From the NCBI GenBank assembly GCA_023213395.1, contig CM041465.1, positions 108,197,741-108,261,740 of the forward strand: a stretch of DNA of 64,000 nt. The letters run 5' to 3'. This DNA is from Cycas panzhihuaensis (lineage: Eukaryota > Cycadophyta). This document shows positions 22,626 through 33,540 of this stretch, in pieces. The notes under the pieces are model-generated. The model was not told the origin of the DNA. It saw nothing but the letters and a program-made list of their open reading frames with translations, and did not search any database. The first letter of the stretch is position 1. Every line of letters starts with the position of its first letter. Both the position numbers and the translations under genes were made by a program.

Positions 22626-23340
22626 GCAGAGGAATATTCCCTAATCTCATCGGAGAGCATTCGCCCCAACCCTAATGACCTTGCGGGGCCAAGACTACGT
22701 CTTGAATTCCCCATGCACATGGCATTGCCCTCTTCAAAGTGAAGAGGGCAAGATCAACGGGAGGAGGAGGAATAGGAGGGATCGGATCGGCGTGGATCCG
22801 ATCGCAAGGATCTTCCGGTGACCGAGCTTGGTGACGTAAGGCAGATTAGGTGCAAGGCGTGGGCGCTCGGAGGGCTTCATCATCCTCGAAATAGTCCACC
22901 CATGGATGACCCTATTTCGAGTAGGAGAAGCGCTAGAAGGAAAGAACAGGACCGGGGTGATCATCGGATCGCTCAACTCCTTCATGGAAATCAGGAAAAC
23001 GGAAGAGGCTCCTCGAGGAGGCGAAGGCAATTCCTCAAAACCATCACTGCGGAGGTAATGAAAAGAAGAAGCGGGCGGGCGGGTCGGCCGAGCGATGGTG
23101 TGTGACACGCGGGGCTAGTCTCGCCAACGAGAGAGGTTCCAAACGAGGGTCTAGGCGAGGCAGTGCGACCTATTGGCGCGAAGGAAAGAAATGGGTGGAG
23201 ACAACCTCGTCTCCGTCAGCGATTCATCATCACGAAGCAAGGTACCCATAACTCCCGACGCCAATAGGGGCAAAACGTGCGAGACTAGGAAGGGAAGATG
23301 TGGGATCTTCTTTTGACGGATTGGGTATACCAATTGAACA
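22626..23340 (-). pseudogene. pol: Element D protease-RT linker
   Basis: Pieces such as GFEELPSPPRGA, a degenerate form of YFEDDEA, and PSLARFAPIGVGSYGYLAS align with A and B in several frames. Frameshifts are frequent. It is not translatable as a whole. Confidence 0.6.
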
Positions 23341-23960
23341 AGCCGAGGCGTGAGTGGGTGAACCTTGGTTTCTGGGAATTGGCATAACGAGTTTGTTTGG
23401 CAAAAGGGCGTTCACGGGGAACCACTCTCATTCGTCCGTCATGGGCCAATTTAAGTATCCCCAAAGGGTCGAACACACGGCTCCCATTTGGTCGAGCCAT
23501 GGGCGACCAGGAAGGAGGTTGTAATCCACGTCAACGTCGAGGACTACAACATCGGCAGAAGCAGTTTGCCCCAAGGGTGAGCGGAATCGCGACGGTCAGG
23601 AGGGTCTTCGCCACCGTCATACCCTTGGCATCGCCGAGGCAGGTTCCAGGCGGAGATACCAAGCTCTTGCATAACACGCAAGGGCATGGCATTGATGAAG
23701 AGCCGTTGTCGACAGTTCTTGGAGGGTACAATCAGCGTCGATCGTGATGGTGAATGGGAAGTTCTCTTGACGTTCCGTTCACCGGCGGAAGGAAGATCCT
23801 TAGGATCGAAGGAAATAGTGGGTCCGCCACCTTGGGCGACGCCCAAAGCGTGGGCAGGCACATCTCCGATCCTAAAGCTTCCGGGAGGAGGGCGTTGCTG
23901 GGACAACTCCTCGAGCGTCCATCAAGGACATTCTGCGGCGGCAAGTATGGAGCTCGTCCA
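23341..23960 (-). pseudogene. pol: Element D aspartic protease, frameshifted at the active site
   Basis: Minus strand: VPAHALGVAQGGGPTISFDP, then TVDNGSS (about 23,718) where the Asp is kept but small deletions on each side shift the frame, then NAMPLRVMQELGIS and LTLGAN...LLPM pieces, and a hydrophobic end overlapping the LLLGHPWLD position (about 23,510). Homologous to 16,990-17,500 in A. Inactive as it stands. Confidence 0.7.
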
Positions 23961-26433
23961 CGACGGAGAAGGGTTTACCCTTCCCGGTGGGTTGGGTAAG
24001 TGCCCTTGAAAGTCGTAGCGACCGGGCGCATGGGGAATAGCCTTGGGAAAAGAGGATTTACGGAGGAAGGGTCTCGGGAAGGGGATCGGAAGGAGCGGAA
24101 GAGCCGGCTCCATAGCTTCCTTAGCAGTTTGAGATCGCGTAATGGCGAAGGTCGGAGTTGTTTCAAGCAACTGAATCACCTTCTTCCCCCTATTACGGGG
24201 TCGTGAAGGCGACGAGTACGGCTAGGAGAACGAGAAGAGGAAGAAGAGTTCGGCGCCCTTCCCTTTGTCGCGGGAAGGCGGGGATCAGTGATCTTCCTCG
24301 ATACGGTTGTTCTTGGTTTGGGGTTGCGATCACGTTCCCCATGTTTAGGAGCGGATCCTTGTGAGCAGTTGGTCTAGATTAGGCCTTGAGGCGTTTGGGA
24401 GAGGAATCGCGTCGGGGCATCCTTTGGATCTTGGGCCCTAGCGTGAATCGTCATGGAAGCAATCCCCATGAATGGAACACCACTTCTTCTCAAGCGGAGG
24501 GTCGGACCTTCTCGCTTGGGAGGATGGCGTTCCCATTCACAGGAAGAGGAGCTTGGGAAGTTTGTTGGACTTGTTTGTTTGAAGTAGGAGACGAAGGACC
24601 TTGAAGCTTGAGCTCCTTCATCGTACGCTCGAGCAGGCGTATAGGCGAGGTGAGGGGATCTAAGGTCCTCTCGGTAGGATGAGAGGAAGACCGCGTCGGC
24701 TGAGAAGGTTTAGTGTCTTTGGTAGGGGGTGGTGCCTCACGGCGTTGCGAGGGCTTAAGAGGTTTCTTGAGACCAGCTTGGATCTCAATAGCCTCCAACG
24801 CCAAGCACTTGGCGATCGCGGAATCACACGTGGTCGCCCCATCTTGAGGACTTCCACGTGGACTTGGGATGAAGTGCATTGACAAGCAGTCCGCTTGACT
24901 CCTCGGGCAAAGTCGCCTTGGTGGAGTGAAGCAGATCGTGGAAGCGCCGCACAAAGTCACGATTCATCTCATCGTGACCTTGTTTGAGCGAGAGAAGGGA
25001 TTTCATCCGCCTCGAATGGGCGAGCTACATCAAAGTAATTGATGAACTCATCCACCAATTCTTTGGAATGAATGGTGAGTGGGCGGGGAGGCGATAAAAC
25101 CATTTAAGGCGTCACCTGCAAGGATCGAGGAAAGAGTTTCATCAAAATATGGTCATAAGCCCGATGAATCGATGCATGCCATAGAAACTACGGACATGCT
25201 CGCGGGTCTTCTTGACGAAGTCCCATCGAATCTAGGAACTTGGGAGGATGAGGCGGCAAGTTGGTTCGCAACGCCTCAGCGAGAGAGGGTTGACCTAAAG
25301 TCCACGAAGGGGCGCGCCCTTGCCTGGACCGTAGGATCAACGAATGTCGAAGTAGGTGGCGCGCAAGGAGGCGGATGGGGTAGGACACCCATCCCTCCTT
25401 GAGGAACCACCCACTGGCGACAAGGGGCGGGAAAAAGGCGCCTTGGAAGGAGTCGATTCCCTTGCGAAGGCACAGCGGATGGAACGCATTAGATGGCGGA
25501 CAAGAGGGATGCGGGCAGGGTTACGCCCATACAGGCCACCCGTAGGTGGGGCCATTCCGTATGGGTGTAGCGGATCCACCCCATAAGCAGGAAGACGGCT
25601 TCCCTACCACCTTAAGGTTGAGAAGTATACCTTGGGGGAACGTAGAAAGAAGCACCAACGCGCTGGGTTGGAGGATGCGTGGGAACGAATCCCACCGATG
25701 GTGGAAGGCTAGCAGGGCGGCTAGGCCTACTAGGAGCAGCATGTGCCAGATTGGGAGACGGCACATTAGTTGGATCGGGAGCAGGTATGCTAACCCCGCT
25801 GAGGGACAGACACACCGTGAGAAGGTCTTAAGGCATTAGGGCCTTGATAAGGGATGGAAGGTGCCACACATGCCCCATTGCGAGAAGCGAATGGGGTGTC
25901 GCGTGGGCACGAAGGGTTTGTTGTCACGGAAAGGCGGACGAGGATGAAGCGTGAGGGGAAGAGCGAGAGGAGGAAGAGGCTCCCCTGCGGGACACCCTCA
26001 AGCCATTCGGGACGTGGTTGAGAGCATGCCGCTTGCGGCATCCGTCAAGAGCCTTAAGCACGTCAAGGAGGAGTCCCCACATACCCATAAGGTGATCGGG
26101 ACCTCGAACAAGGCATGTCCATCGAAGGTTCCTCATAAAATCACCCGCTGCGTGGCAATCCTCGGGAGGAACGGATCCCTCTACAGGCGTGGGTAGAAGG
26201 ATGGGGAGCACAAGAAAGGTGTTGATCGATCGGGTAGTAAAGGAGTCGTCACCCTCTTGGGTGGACTCGAATAATGAGAAGGAAGAGCTTGGGTTTCCAT
26301 AACAAGGCGTGGTAGGTCAATCGGAAGAGTACCCTTCCATAGTCGGATCGGGATCCAACGAGGCAAGAAGGTCAGACTCGGGGTCTTCTAACAAAGGGGT
26401 AGACCGGCAAACGACGAGAGAAAGCAGGCGCAT
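23961..26433 (-). pseudogene. gag: Element D gag (frameshifted)
   Basis: Starts at the homologous ATG (26,433, minus). Recognisable parts are LFEVPITSYE-like N-terminal segments, the Pro/Ser-rich region (25,500-26,000), the gag domain (about 25,220-24,830; MKSLLSLKQGHDEMNRDFVRRFHDLLHSTKATL is split as MKSLLSLKQGHDEMNRDF and RRFHDLLHSTKATL), AIAKCLALEAIEIQAGLKKP, and the knuckle CSIHGDCFHDDSR near 24,440-24,485. The last Cys of the knuckle has been lost through a small deletion. Multiple 1-5-bp deletions break the frame. Confidence 0.8.
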
Positions 26434-26584
26434 GCAAGGTCGGCCAAGCGATGTCGAGAAAAGAGAATGAGCGGTATAACACACGCGTTGGGGGCGCCCA
26501 ACGTGGAGGTCAAAACGGTATAGAAAGGATCACGCAGAGTAGCGAAACCAACAGAAGAGAGCGAGACTAGCTCCCTTCTTGGCG

Positions 26585-26602
26585 GTCCCAGTATGGTCGC
26601 GA
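26585..26602 (-). promoter_or_regulatory. Primer binding site, element D (degenerate)
   Basis: Minus strand TCGCGACCATACTGGGAC next to the LTR end at 26,603. It keeps the CGAC and ACTGGG parts of the family PBS seen in E. Confidence 0.55.
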
Positions 26603-29099
26603 TGGGCGCGCTACTACGGGATAACCTTTGGCCCGATAGGCGCGGGAGAGATGGTGACGAAGCGGTAGGAAGTGGAACCTACAAGGCAAGCAACTACCAC
26701 GCAGGCGCCCGTCTTGTGGGAGGCGAGTTCGGGATGCAATGGAGTATGGCTACTATCGGGTGACCCTTCACCACCTTGAGCGAAGGCGAAGATACGTGGG
26801 ACGAACCGGGTTGACCTAGGAGTAGGCCCCTCCCACCCTTGGGTGGCCAGAAGGGAGAGAGAAAGAACCTAACAAGGATAGGCCAAGAACAATCCTATGC
26901 AATCTAACCGGGTATACGAGCGATGCGGGAAGCAAGGCGCTCGCGCGGCTAAGGAAGAGGGAGGAAGGGTAAGGGAGAAGAAGACTCCTACAACCTTTCC
27001 TACGAATAACAAAAGTACATGCAACAAGGCAAACAAATTGCAAACTAATACAAAAGGCAATTTTCCCTTTTAATCTTTCGATGTTCTAATTACTAGGAAA
27101 AGAATAAAAGAAGGAAAAAAGACCAGGGGTAGCGAAGGGGAACGGAGCGTGCAGCTGGGGGAAAGGCGTGAGAGATGGCGTAGCCAGGGAGGAGCACCCA
27201 ACCACTCACGCAGTCTGGGATGTGAAATGTGGCGGCGAAAGGGGCTTCCTTACCTTCCCCAGGAAAAATAAATGCGATACCGAAGGAAGGAAAGAAACGC
27301 TAACTAGCAAATGAGATAGCATAAAATATGACACATGCAAGGGACGCTTACCGGTGGAAAGGGGCAACGGGCAACGTTCTCCGCGCGTCCCGAGTACCTG
27401 TAAGCAACAAAGGTCTCCCTCCTGCCCCGGGGAGACACCTATATGCAACACAAAGATCTAGCAATATATGTCTAACAACATAAACGAGAGTCTAAATGTA
27501 CATGCATCAGTGTTAGTCCAATAAGGAAAATACCAAAGAAGAACGATCCAAATGAAAGGAAACAACAAGGTAAGCCTCGAGTGGCCTACCGCATAAATGG
27601 TGCCCAAACCTCTCCCCAAGAGCCACAGGGGCGAGGAGAAAGTCAAGACTCAAGGCCGGAAAACAGGCGCAAGAAGGGGCAAGAAAGACCCAAAGACACC
27701 CACGGGAACCGGATGCTACGGGGAGCAAACCTGCAACCGGGAGCAAAGGTGGAGCAAGAACCCGCGGTTGGGGCCTATGGATGGCACCCAAACTGAATAA
27801 AGGGTCCCAAATCAGTGGCGCAACTTGTGACACTGGTTTGGGCAACAAGGAGCCTTGAACCCTTGTTTGCAAGCCAAGGGTAGCAGGCGAGGCGAGGAGG
27901 CTTTGGAGGGCTTTGAGCCGCTTGGGGAGCGTGGAAGGTGGTGCGGAATCCACCCGGCTCTGTCCAAAGCCTATGCAACCTCAATGCCGCCGCCTGGGCG
28001 ACAAACGCAGTAAGAAGCGAGAGGGAGAGTGGTGGCAGTCCTCAAGAGGGAGGAAAACCAACTCTCAAGCAACAAATGAAAACAAACAAGCTGAAGTGTA
28101 GATATCACCAAAAACAAATACAAAGTGAAGAGTACCTGGAAAGGGAGGCAAGGATTTGCTCCGGTAGAAAGCGTGAAGAAGGGCTGGAACAAACAGCTCA
28201 GATCTGGAATAGAGCAGGCTAGGGGCCCTGCTATGGAGGTGGAACGGGAAACACACCAAACAGGGGAACTCGTGGATGCTGGGTGAAAAGCAGTGAAACC
28301 GATTCAAAGGAGCCCTCTCCAAGGCGTTTGAGGGGTTGAGAGAATGTCTCAGCCAAGCCAAAGGAGAGCCGGGCGCTGTATGAAGAGTGCAGGTCCGATT
28401 GTTGCGACAAGCAATGAGAAGAGAGCGAGGCAGAGAGTGTTCCTCTTGAGAGTCAATCCAAAAGTGAGTAAAAGATCCTTAGAGAGAGCCAAAAGATGTT
28501 TAAGTACTAAAGCAAAACCCTAAAATGCCGAATAGGGCACGGAAGGGAAAAAAGGCGAACCACGTGGCGGTTCGCAATAAATGCGAAATTGCCATGGCGG
28601 ATTTAAAAAATAAGCAGAGGCAGTCGTCATGGAAACTTTAAGCGGTGCCGAATATTCCAGTATGCACCGGGAGGCACAATGGGGCCCACCAGGTCCAGTG
28701 AGGGGCAAGCGGTAAAAAGGCTAAAGGACAACTAAAACACCCACCGGGAGCAAACAAGCCAAGAAAGCAGGCCCACGGAGGCGAAATAGGCCCCAAATGA
28801 GGTGGCAAGCTAACCAAGCGACGATGAGACATCACACGGGTGGAGGTGGCGCAAACCCGGTGGGTCGGAGAGAGGAGGCGGATCACGGGAAAGTAATACG
28901 GTCACCGGTGCCACACTCGCTAAGAGTGTGCCCCGCTATAGTCGTCATAGGCTAAACATAGGTGCGGACGACCGTGCCGCCATTAAAGTCATACGCATGC
29001 AAATATGTAGCGCACAATCGGTACATAAAAGTGATGATAATGCTAGTGACATACACACTTACCGAGTCGGTGATTAGTATCCATTCCGGGCCGGAAACA
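26603..29099 (-). repeat. Element D 5' LTR
   Basis: Minus-strand LTR, start TGTTTCC at 29,099, end near GCGCCCA at 26,603. Matches 18,345-20,811 and the LTRs of A and B. The mini-exon lies at 27,352-27,397 with intact CTTACAG and GTAAGC borders. Confidence 0.9.
27352..27397 (-). other. Splice-bounded mini-exon in LTR (D 5' copy)
   Basis: 46 nt on the minus strand between GCTTACAG and GTAAGCG. One base longer than in A and B; signals are intact. Confidence 0.5.
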
Positions 29100-29804
29100 A
29101 GTTCCGAGACATTTTTGCGTGGGATTATGCTAACATGAAGGGAATTGACCCCTCGATTGTCACTCATAACCTCACCACCCTTCCTGGCGCCTGCGCATGC
29201 GGCGTCCCCTTCACCCGAAGCTATCTGCCGCTGTCAAAATGGAGGTTGAGAAGCTTCTAGATGCTGGGCTTATTACTTCCATTGACTACCCTAAGAAAAC
29301 CGTTGCTCAATCCCAAAGGGATTGGCACCTTCAGTTGCCCTCCGCCTTGTGGGCTTATCGTACCTCTATCCGTTCTGCCACGGGAATAACCTCGTTCTCC
29401 CTGGTCTATGGTACTGAGGCAGTACTCCCGTTGGAGGTGGAGATTCCTTCCTTGCGAGTCTCCCTTCGAGGTTTCATCGATGAAGAGTCGATCCGTCAGC
29501 CCTTTGCTCGACCTTGAAGTGTGGATGAGAGGCGGCTTAGCGCTGTCGGGCTAACCTAGCATCCAAAGCCTGCTCACAAAGGGCCCACGATAAATGCCTT
29601 CGTTCCCGCCCTTTGTTTCCTGGGGACTATGTCCTCAAGCATGAATATCTCCATGACCGTTTGACCAAATTCAAACCCAAATGGGTTGGTCCTTTCGTCA
29701 TTATCGAATCCCTCGATAATGGTGCTTATAGGATAGCCACCCTGGAAGGGCTCGAATTTGAGAAAGTCGTTAATGGGATGTTCCTTAAGAGGTTCTACGC
29801 GTGA
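29100..29804 (+). pseudogene. pol: Element A RT N-terminus fused to integrase C-terminal part
   Basis: A resumes here after D. It reads FRDIFAWDYANMKGIDPSIV, THNLTTLPGA, then HPKLSAAVKMEVEKLLDAGL and ITSIDYPK (start of RT). At about 29,292-29,301 it jumps to KTVAQSQRDWHLQLPSALWA, the C-terminal side of the integrase core, followed by VYGTEAVLPLEVEIPSLRVS. A stop and frameshift follow at about 29,517. The end, EYLHDRLTKFKPKWVGPF to VVNGMFLKRFYA, is complete. The deletion is different from that of B and D and keeps more integrase. No RT motif (including YxDD) and no integrase DDE residues remain. Confidence 0.85.
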
Positions 29805-30597
29805 CCTCTTGGTGACCATGTCGCCCTGCTCCGAAATGAGCCTAAACTACCATCTTAGGTTGTCCCAATTCTTCCCAACCACGGGTAGAGTGGCAATTTA
29901 AGATGGACTCCTCTTCTTCTTTTCGGTTCCTTAGCGGAACAGCGTTCCGTATTCTCTCGGGAACCCTTGTGTCGTCTTGCTTGGGCATCCCCAATCGGGA
30001 AGGCGGCTTGGGGCATCGTCGCCCCCCTTTCACCTGCATTGTTTCCTTCGCATATCCCGTTATGCTCTCCTGTAGACATGTATGCCGCCCTGCTCCCTAA
30101 CCTCACACTTCTATGTCGTCCTACTCACGGCATGTATGTGTGCCCCTGTTAGGTGTGTGGTCATACATGGGAGGAAACATGTGTCCATACAACAAAATAT
30201 CCACAACATAAAACATCTGTAACATAACATTCACAATACACAAAAATAACCATACATATCATCCACATATGATACATCATGCACAGCATCTCATATCCAA
30301 ATGGGATCCCAATCACCCCATGCACATATATACATACATATCAAAAATTGTGTCACATCATACATCCTGGGAAGCCGGTGTCCTTACAAGGGGGGGGGGT
30401 ACATTCATATGGTCCTATATATGACCCCCTGGAGGCCCGTGCTTTCCCCTGTCAAACCTGCATGTACATGTCCCTCTTTGTGGCCCGCTCACGGGTGCCA
30501 TCTCCCGATCTCTGTGATCCCTCTCCTGGGACCACATGCCTCCGAGGCTCCTCCTGGGCCTCCGTGAGCTGCCTGCCTCGCTCTCCTCATCCCTAGG
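29805..30597. other. Element A untranslated stretch after integrase
   Basis: No gene is seen. It opens with the conserved CTAAACTACCATCTTAGG block and contains CATATATACATACATATC repeats near 30,325, a G-run (about 30,389-30,398) and GGTCCTATATATGACCCC (about 30,411-30,429). B, D and E have the same order, so the stretch is an inherited part of the element. Confidence 0.5.
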
Positions 30598-32410
30598 TCA
30601 TCTTGGGGTTGTCGCCGCTATGTGGGTCCGTGTCCTCCTCTGGCTTGACCTCGAGACCATCTGTGCTACTAGCTGATCGTATATGGCCTGGATACGATCC
30701 TGCTCTCCCCGGAGTGCCTCCTCTGTCCCCCTGAGATGCTCAGTGATCATTGCTAGCTGGGTTCTACTCTCTTCGTCTCCACCTGCACCACCCCGTGCCT
30801 CTAGAGCCTGTACCCGTCCTCACAGCTCATCTCGCTCACGTCTCGCATCATCCCTCTCTTGCTGTAGTCATCCCTGGGATGTGACATGCTCTTGGGACTT
30901 TGTAGCCCATATGTCCCTCGCCCTCACCAATGGGGCGAATGCCTCTCTGTGGGCTCCTGCCGCTCTAGGCTCATCACCTGCCTGGATGGGTGGTTGCCCC
31001 TCTGCATACACCTGAGGGAATATCTCCCTCACCACAGCCTCTATCAGTCTCCTGATCTCTACTGTACCTGCCAATGCAACATGCCATGTGTCAGTCTATA
31101 TCTCACCATACCATGATCAAACCAAACCAAACATCTATCTGGATGCCAAATGACTCTGGAAAAGGTTAGGTCTCACCCATCGTGGCCTTTGCTCCTCTGG
31201 TCGTGTGACATCCTCCCCTCTTGGCTCTCTGCCAGCTACAGGTGCCTCATCCTCAGGCACCTCCTCGGCCTGGGTCCCTCTCCTCATGGGGGTGGGCCCA
31301 GCTCTCATCCCTGCGGATCCCATCATGATCCGTAGCCTGCGGGCCCTGGTCACGGGTTCCCTGATCTCGCCCTGTGCTCCTGACGGTCCTGCCACTCCTC
31401 CAGCAGCTCCGAATGGACCCTCTGCCTCTCCTGCATCCCTAGACTGCCTCCCTGCAGTCATGATGGGCGGCCTGCACTGTCTCCACTATCTCCATCATCG
31501 CCGCTATCATCGCCACGGCACTCTGCTCACTTGCCTCGTCGTCGCTATCCCACCTCACCGTCCTGGAGGGCTCAGCTATGTAGTCTGGGAGGGTGAGGAG
31601 GTCTAGTGATGTGGCCTCCATCGATCGTCTAACATAGGCTCTGTCCTCTGTCCCCCTCAGTCGAGTCTGCCACCTGTGGACCATCGGGGCCTGATCTGTA
31701 ATAGGGTGTGGTCCCCCCGCTGGTGGCACTACCGCGAAGTGGTCGAAGTACTAACACTGTAATAGTGTGCTGTATGATAGCCCTCCTCTGCCAGACGTCC
31801 TAATAGTATCCAGGTGGGCGACGAGGTTCATCACTATTAGGGCTGCCCAGTCTATCCTCTCGTCGGCTTCGCAGCGGCAAACTGCATCCATCCATCCTCC
31901 TGGTACCTCCTGATAGTTCTGTTTCTGGGAAATCTGGAATAGAATACATAGTATGACTAACTTCCTCACTTGAGGAATATATGACATCAGAACTATCTGG
32001 AGGGGTGCTCCCCTCCGATCCCACCTGTCAGCTCCTGTGAAGAACAAAGCTGCCTCCCTGTGTGCTGCCTCAACGTTGGGCAGCGTCCCGAGTCTCACTG
32101 GCCTCCCTGTCGCCGGAACTCCCAGTATCTGCTGGATATCCCTCGGCGTGACCATCACATCCCCCACCTGTGGTAGGTGGAACACATGTCTCCTCCTGTC
32201 CCAATGGGACACTATATCAACCAATAGCCTCGATCAAGCGTGTATTGAGGTGTCTTGAGGGCCTTGTACAGGCCACACCTCTGCAGCATGTCCCTATCCT
32301 CCTGAGTCGTTATCTCCATGTAACTCAGCATAGCCATACCAATGTTCTCACGGTTATCTACCGCGAGGACAGCCTGTTCACATTGAAAACAACTCAAATC
32401 AGTCTCATGT
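30598..32410 (-). pseudogene. Element A antisense gene: plant mobile domain plus coiled-coil exon, with intron
   Basis: Runs opposite to gag-pol. Exon 1 (about 32,410-31,177) encodes MLSYMEITTQEDRDMLQRCG, LLVDIVSHWDRRRHVFHLPQ, DVMVTPRDIQQILGVPATGR and DERIDWAALIVMNLVAHLDT. This is the pattern of the aminotransferase-like plant mobile domain (PMD), in which a W...HxFHLP segment precedes a xxxTLxDVxxLLGL segment. A linker with SMEATSLDLLTLPDYIAEPS and an acidic patch follows. The intron (31,068-31,176, GTGAGA...GCAG) is matched by 37,531-37,638 in E. Exon 2 (31,067-30,598) encodes IRRLIEAVVREIFPQVYAEG and a charged coiled-coil-like helix. Frameshifts near 32,215 and 31,440 and a stop in exon 2 make this copy non-functional. 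PMD proteins are known from transposons and host MAIN/MAIL1 genes; the function in this element is unknown. Confidence 0.75.
31068..31176 (-). other. Intron of antisense PMD gene, element A
   Basis: On the minus strand it begins GTGAGACC and ends TTGGCAG, 109 nt. The E copy at 37,531-37,638 (plus) begins GTGAGACC and ends TTTGCAG, 108 nt. In E the splice joins G and GT in phase 1, giving Gly-Thr-Thr-Glu-Ile in frame. In A the upstream exon has slipped by one base. A, B and E share the acceptor. Confidence 0.6.
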
Positions 32411-32509
32411 TAGCCATTATTACCTCTTTCTCTCCCAAATCTCTCTCTGCCTGAGATTTGGGGCTCTTTTGGCCCTTATGTGTATTTTTACGCCTTCACG
32501 CCGTCTGGC

Positions 32510-32539
32510 GCCAAACTTAAGCAGTGCGCTAAGTTTGGC
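32510..32539. repeat. Perfect inverted repeat upstream of antisense gene
   Basis: GCCAAACTTA (32,510-32,519) and TAAGTTTGGC (32,530-32,539) are exact inverted copies around a 10-nt loop. It sits about 100 bp upstream of the PMD exon in the antisense direction, in its leader or promoter. Confidence 0.65.
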
Positions 32540-32570
32540 ACGGGTCCCGCGGTGATGTGGCGCCCACGGC

Positions 32571-32594
32571 AATGATCGCAGCACCGCGATCATT
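32571..32594. repeat. Second perfect inverted repeat upstream of antisense gene
   Basis: AATGATCGC (32,571-32,579) and GCGATCATT (32,586-32,594) are exact inverted copies with a 6-nt loop. It lies 31 bp from the first hairpin. The decayed PMD copy has a comparable AAAGAT...ATCTTT hairpin near 60,166-60,192 upstream of its exon. Confidence 0.65.
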
Positions 32595-33033
32595 CTTATC
32601 TGAGCAGTGACCCCTAAAGGGGTTTTGCCAAAAAATAAAAAAAGATTATTCTGGTAGACCTCGTGGGGCCCACCGGGACCAGGGCTCCCTAATGCCCAGG
32701 TCCCCGCCTCTTTCTGAGTCCGATTCGGATCCCGATAAGCCTTCCATTGCCCATAAGAGGCACTAATACTATGCAAAAATTACTTCAAAAGCTGAAAAAA
32801 CCTTCAAACTTTAAACTTTGAGATGGGCTAGGTTTAGTGACATCCACTCACTGGATCTGGTCTCGCTACTGCCATGTCATCTGGTCGGTCGTGCTGGCTC
32901 TCTCTGCTCTCCGATCCGATGGTTAGATCTCCCTCAACGTGCCTCTAAAGTTGGGTGGGGCTCCGCTGCGTAAGGAAATGGCTCTGGTTTCGTACGAGAG
33001 CCGGTGAAAATGAATCCATTTTCCCATTGTTTT

Positions 33034-33044
33034 CCTTATATAGG
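33034..33044. promoter_or_regulatory. TATA-like palindrome between antisense gene and RNase H (element A)
   Basis: CCTTATATAGG, matching CCTTATATAAGG at 12,834 in B. It lies about 620 bp upstream of the PMD exon in one direction and about 500 bp upstream of the RNase H in the other. It is followed by a GGGGGCCCC run. Whether it serves one or both genes cannot be told from the sequence. Confidence 0.4.
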
Positions 33045-33540
33045 CGGGGGCCCCAACGGGCACTTCCTCTGTTTTTGGCCTCGCGTCAGTCGTTGGGACA
33101 GTCCCATTGCCCCGATTACCTTTGCCTTCTGGCCCTATCGTCAATTGTGCTTTATCAATGCCCTTTTTGCCCGCCCTTGTGAGGGCATTTATGGTGCCTC
33201 GTTATCGCACTTTTGCCAGGGCCCTTCTGCACTGTTTTATACGCTACTCCCGTGCCTGCCCGAGTTTATACTCGTTTGGCTCGTTTCGTCACCCTGGACT
33301 CATTTCCGTGGCCCTTTCTCGCTCCTGGGGTCCCCAAAGGGAATGCCTCCCCCGCCTGGGGGCATGTTTCGCTTCTTGAAGTGACCTTTTAGAGCCCTAG
33401 GAGGTCGTCCCTTCCGACCACCCTCTGCTGGTGATCGGGTTGCTTGCTCTCGCCCTGGGTAACCTCATTGCTAGGTCCTCCTACCCTTCACAGCCACCTT
33501 TTGCTTATTTTTTTAGTGTTGCTTTCACCACCCATTATCT

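Larger units (their letters stand above)
18345..29099 (-). mobile_element. Element D: internally deleted Tat/Ogre-like element nested in pol linker of A
   Basis: A complete minus-strand insertion. It begins (plus coordinates) with TGGA at 18,345, the complement of the LTR end, and finishes with GGAAACA at 29,099, the complement of TGTTTCC. AGTT before 18,345 and AGTTC after 29,099 fit a 5-bp target duplication AGTTY with one base lost on the left. Contents on the minus strand: 5' LTR, PBS, gag, protease, linker, fused RT/integrase ends, RNase H, 3' LTR. The antisense PMD gene is entirely deleted. It shares the RT-integrase deletion junction with B. Confidence 0.9.

Noticed and set aside
32923-33144. 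Small minus-strand protein upstream of the PMD gene
   Set aside because: The frame crosses the TATA palindrome and is not kept in B; no motif is seen.
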